The notes beneath the pieces were generated by a model. That model made no database searches and was not told the origin of the DNA. It worked only from the letters and a program-made list of their open reading frames with translations. DNA of 14,780 nt from an uncultured Acidimicrobiales bacterium. GTDB taxonomy: Bacteria; Actinomycetota; Acidimicrobiia; Acidimicrobiales; UBA10347. The DNA is taken from NCBI GenBank assembly GCA_937942965.1, contig CALDGN010000378.1, positions 1-14,780 of the forward strand. Reading direction: 5' to 3'. Of the stretch, positions 13,682-14,780 are shown piece after piece (positions within the stretch are counted from its first letter, which is position 1; every line of letters starts with the position of its first letter). A program made the translations under genes and the position numbers.

Positions 13682-14780
13682 GTGGCTGAGACGACTTCTG
13701 ACGCACGTGAAGGTGCCGGCGCGCCTGCTGCGGATACGACCAGCGGCGGCACGTACTTCATCGAGACCCTGGGCTGTCCGAAGAACCAGGTCGACAGCGA
13801 CAAGCTCGAAGGCACGCTGATCGCCGATGGCATGACACAGGCGTCGTTCGCTGAAGAAGCCGACCTCATCGTCGTGAACACCTGTGCGTTCATCGAGGAA
13901 GCCCGCCAAGAGTCGATCCATACGATCCTCGCCCTCGACAACGAACGGGCAGACGACGCCAAGCTCGTCGTGACCGGCTGCATGGCCGAGCGCTACGGCG
14001 ATGAACTCGCCGAGGCGCTCCCCGAAGCTGACTCGGTCGCCGGTTTCGGCGTCCCGGTCACGATCGGCACCAAGCCCAAGGCGGCCCCGTCGCTCGACTT
14101 GCTGCATCTGCCCCGTCCCGCAGCGACCGCGCCGTGGGCCTATGTCAAGATCGCCGAAGGTTGTGACCGCAACTGCGGCTTCTGCGCCATCCCGACGTTC
14201 CGCGGTCCACAGCGCAGCCGCACGATCGACGACATCTGCACCGAAGTCGATCAGCTCGGCGCCCGTGAGATCGTGTTGATCGCCCAGGATCTCGCGTCGT
14301 TCGGACGTGACCAGGGCCAAGGCGAGAAGCAGATCGTCGAACTCGTCGAAGCGGTGGCCGAGCGGGCCCACTGGGTGCGCCTGCTCTACCTGTACCCGAG
14401 CGATCTCAACGACCGCCTCATCGACGCGATCCTCGCCACCGGCGTGCCGTACTTCGACCTGTCGCTGCAGCACGTGTCCCGCCCGCTCATGCGTCGCATG
14501 CGTCGGTGGGGGAACGGTGACCTGTTCCTTGAGCGCATCGAAGCGATCCGTGAACGCGAACCCGATGCGACCTTCCGCAGCAACTTCATCGTCGGCTATC
14601 CCGGCGAAACCGAAGAGGATCACGACCGTCTGATCGAGTTCGTCGACGCCGCACGACTCGACTGGTGCGGCTTCTTTTCGTACTCCAACGAAGAGGGAAC
14701 CTACGCCGCCGACCTTGATGGCGAGGTCCCCGCCGAGCTCGTTGCCGAGCGTCTGGCCGAGCTGCGTGAGTCGCAAGACC
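13682..14780 (+). CDS. rimO: Ribosomal protein S12 methylthiotransferase RimO (3' end outside window)
   Basis: RimO is a radical-SAM enzyme with two iron-sulfur clusters that methylthiolates a conserved aspartate of ribosomal protein S12. The window holds 366 codons; the family is usually about 430-490, so the C-terminal TRAM domain is missing here. The N-terminal cluster cysteines are Cys32 in TLGCPKNQVDS, Cys68 in VNTCAFIEEAR and Cys100 in TGCMAERY. The radical-SAM triad is Cys161, Cys165 and Cys168 in EGCDRNCGFCAIPTFRG. GCPKN and AIPTFRGPQRSR favour RimO over the tRNA enzyme MiaB. GTG at 13682 is the first start in frame after the antiporter and gives an approximately 20-residue non-conserved tail before the domain, with a leaderless-type -10 just upstream. 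In many actinobacteria rimO lies close to ftsK; here nearly 8 kb separates them. Confidence 0.92.
   Translation, partial: MAETTSDAREGAGAPAADTTSGGTYFIETLGCPKNQVDSDKLEGTLIADGMTQASFAEEADLIVVNTCAFIEEARQESIHTILALDNERADDAKLVVTGCMAERYGDELAEALPEADSVAGFGVPVTIGTKPKAAPSLDLLHLPRPAATAPWAYVKIAEGCDRNCGFCAIPTFRGPQRSRTIDDICTEVDQLGAREIVLIAQDLASFGRDQGQGEKQIVELVEAVAERAHWVRLLYLYPSDLNDRLIDAILATGVPYFDLSLQHVSRPLMRRMRRWGNGDLFLERIEAIREREPDATFRSNFIVGYPGETEEDHDRLIEFVDAARLDWCGFFSYSNEEGTYAADLDGEVPAELVAERLAELRESQD

Noticed and set aside
13535..14776. Long minus-strand open frame (413 codons) opposite rimO and the antiporter end
   Set aside because: RimO on the plus strand carries all six cluster cysteines; the antisense product has no recognisable domain.
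1..14780. CRISPR, tRNA, insertion sequence, phage or toxin-antitoxin genes
   Set aside because: No regularly spaced repeats, tRNA-like cloverleaf, transposase or integrase motif, or small toxin pair was seen on either strand by eye.

Overview
The window looks like a chromosomal segment of a high-GC actinobacterium, probably from the Acidimicrobiia (Ilumatobacter-like). This placement is an inference from the high G+C content, the frequent GTG starts, and the core gene order dapA - rnj - ftsK ... rimO, which is typical of Actinobacteria. No rRNA, tRNA, CRISPR array, insertion sequence or phage gene was seen. Coding density is high, and no gene-free stretch exceeds 300 bases.

Left block (1-5800): the 3' end of an unrecognised gene overlaps dapA (lysine and peptidoglycan precursor synthesis) by ATGA. 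Ribonuclease J (rnj) follows after 5 bases. A hairpin closes this unit, then a 149-base regulatory-looking gap precedes ftsK, the DNA translocase. Another strong hairpin follows ftsK.

Middle block (5851-13631): seven genes lie between ftsK and rimO, which are usually close neighbours in actinobacteria, so this looks like lineage-specific cargo. It holds a secreted DUF3179 lipoprotein, a PEP-utilizer-type phosphotransferase that lacks an ATP-grasp domain, a 58-residue DUF1059 protein coupled to an EAL (c-di-GMP phosphodiesterase) protein with a CBS-like pair, a convergent aldose-1-epimerase-like gene, a type II NADH dehydrogenase, and a sodium/calcium antiporter-like protein. The NADH dehydrogenase gene has a near-perfect Rex-type palindrome just upstream of its start, which suggests control by the NADH/NAD+ ratio.

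Right edge (13682-14780): rimO (ribosomal protein S12 methylthiotransferase), cut by the window end.

The two most interesting signals are non-coding. First, the leader of the DUF1059-EAL pair (9032-9154) folds on paper into five nested or adjacent helices, the outermost masking part of the ribosome binding site. Parts of it resemble the ydaO/c-di-AMP riboswitch class, which is striking ahead of a c-di-GMP enzyme with CBS-like domains. Second, three genes (7254, 12645, 13682) share the exact spacing TAG-N2-T, six bases, start codon, with no ribosome binding site, as expected of leaderless transcripts. All assignments come from reading the sequence by eye; no database search or folding calculation was run.
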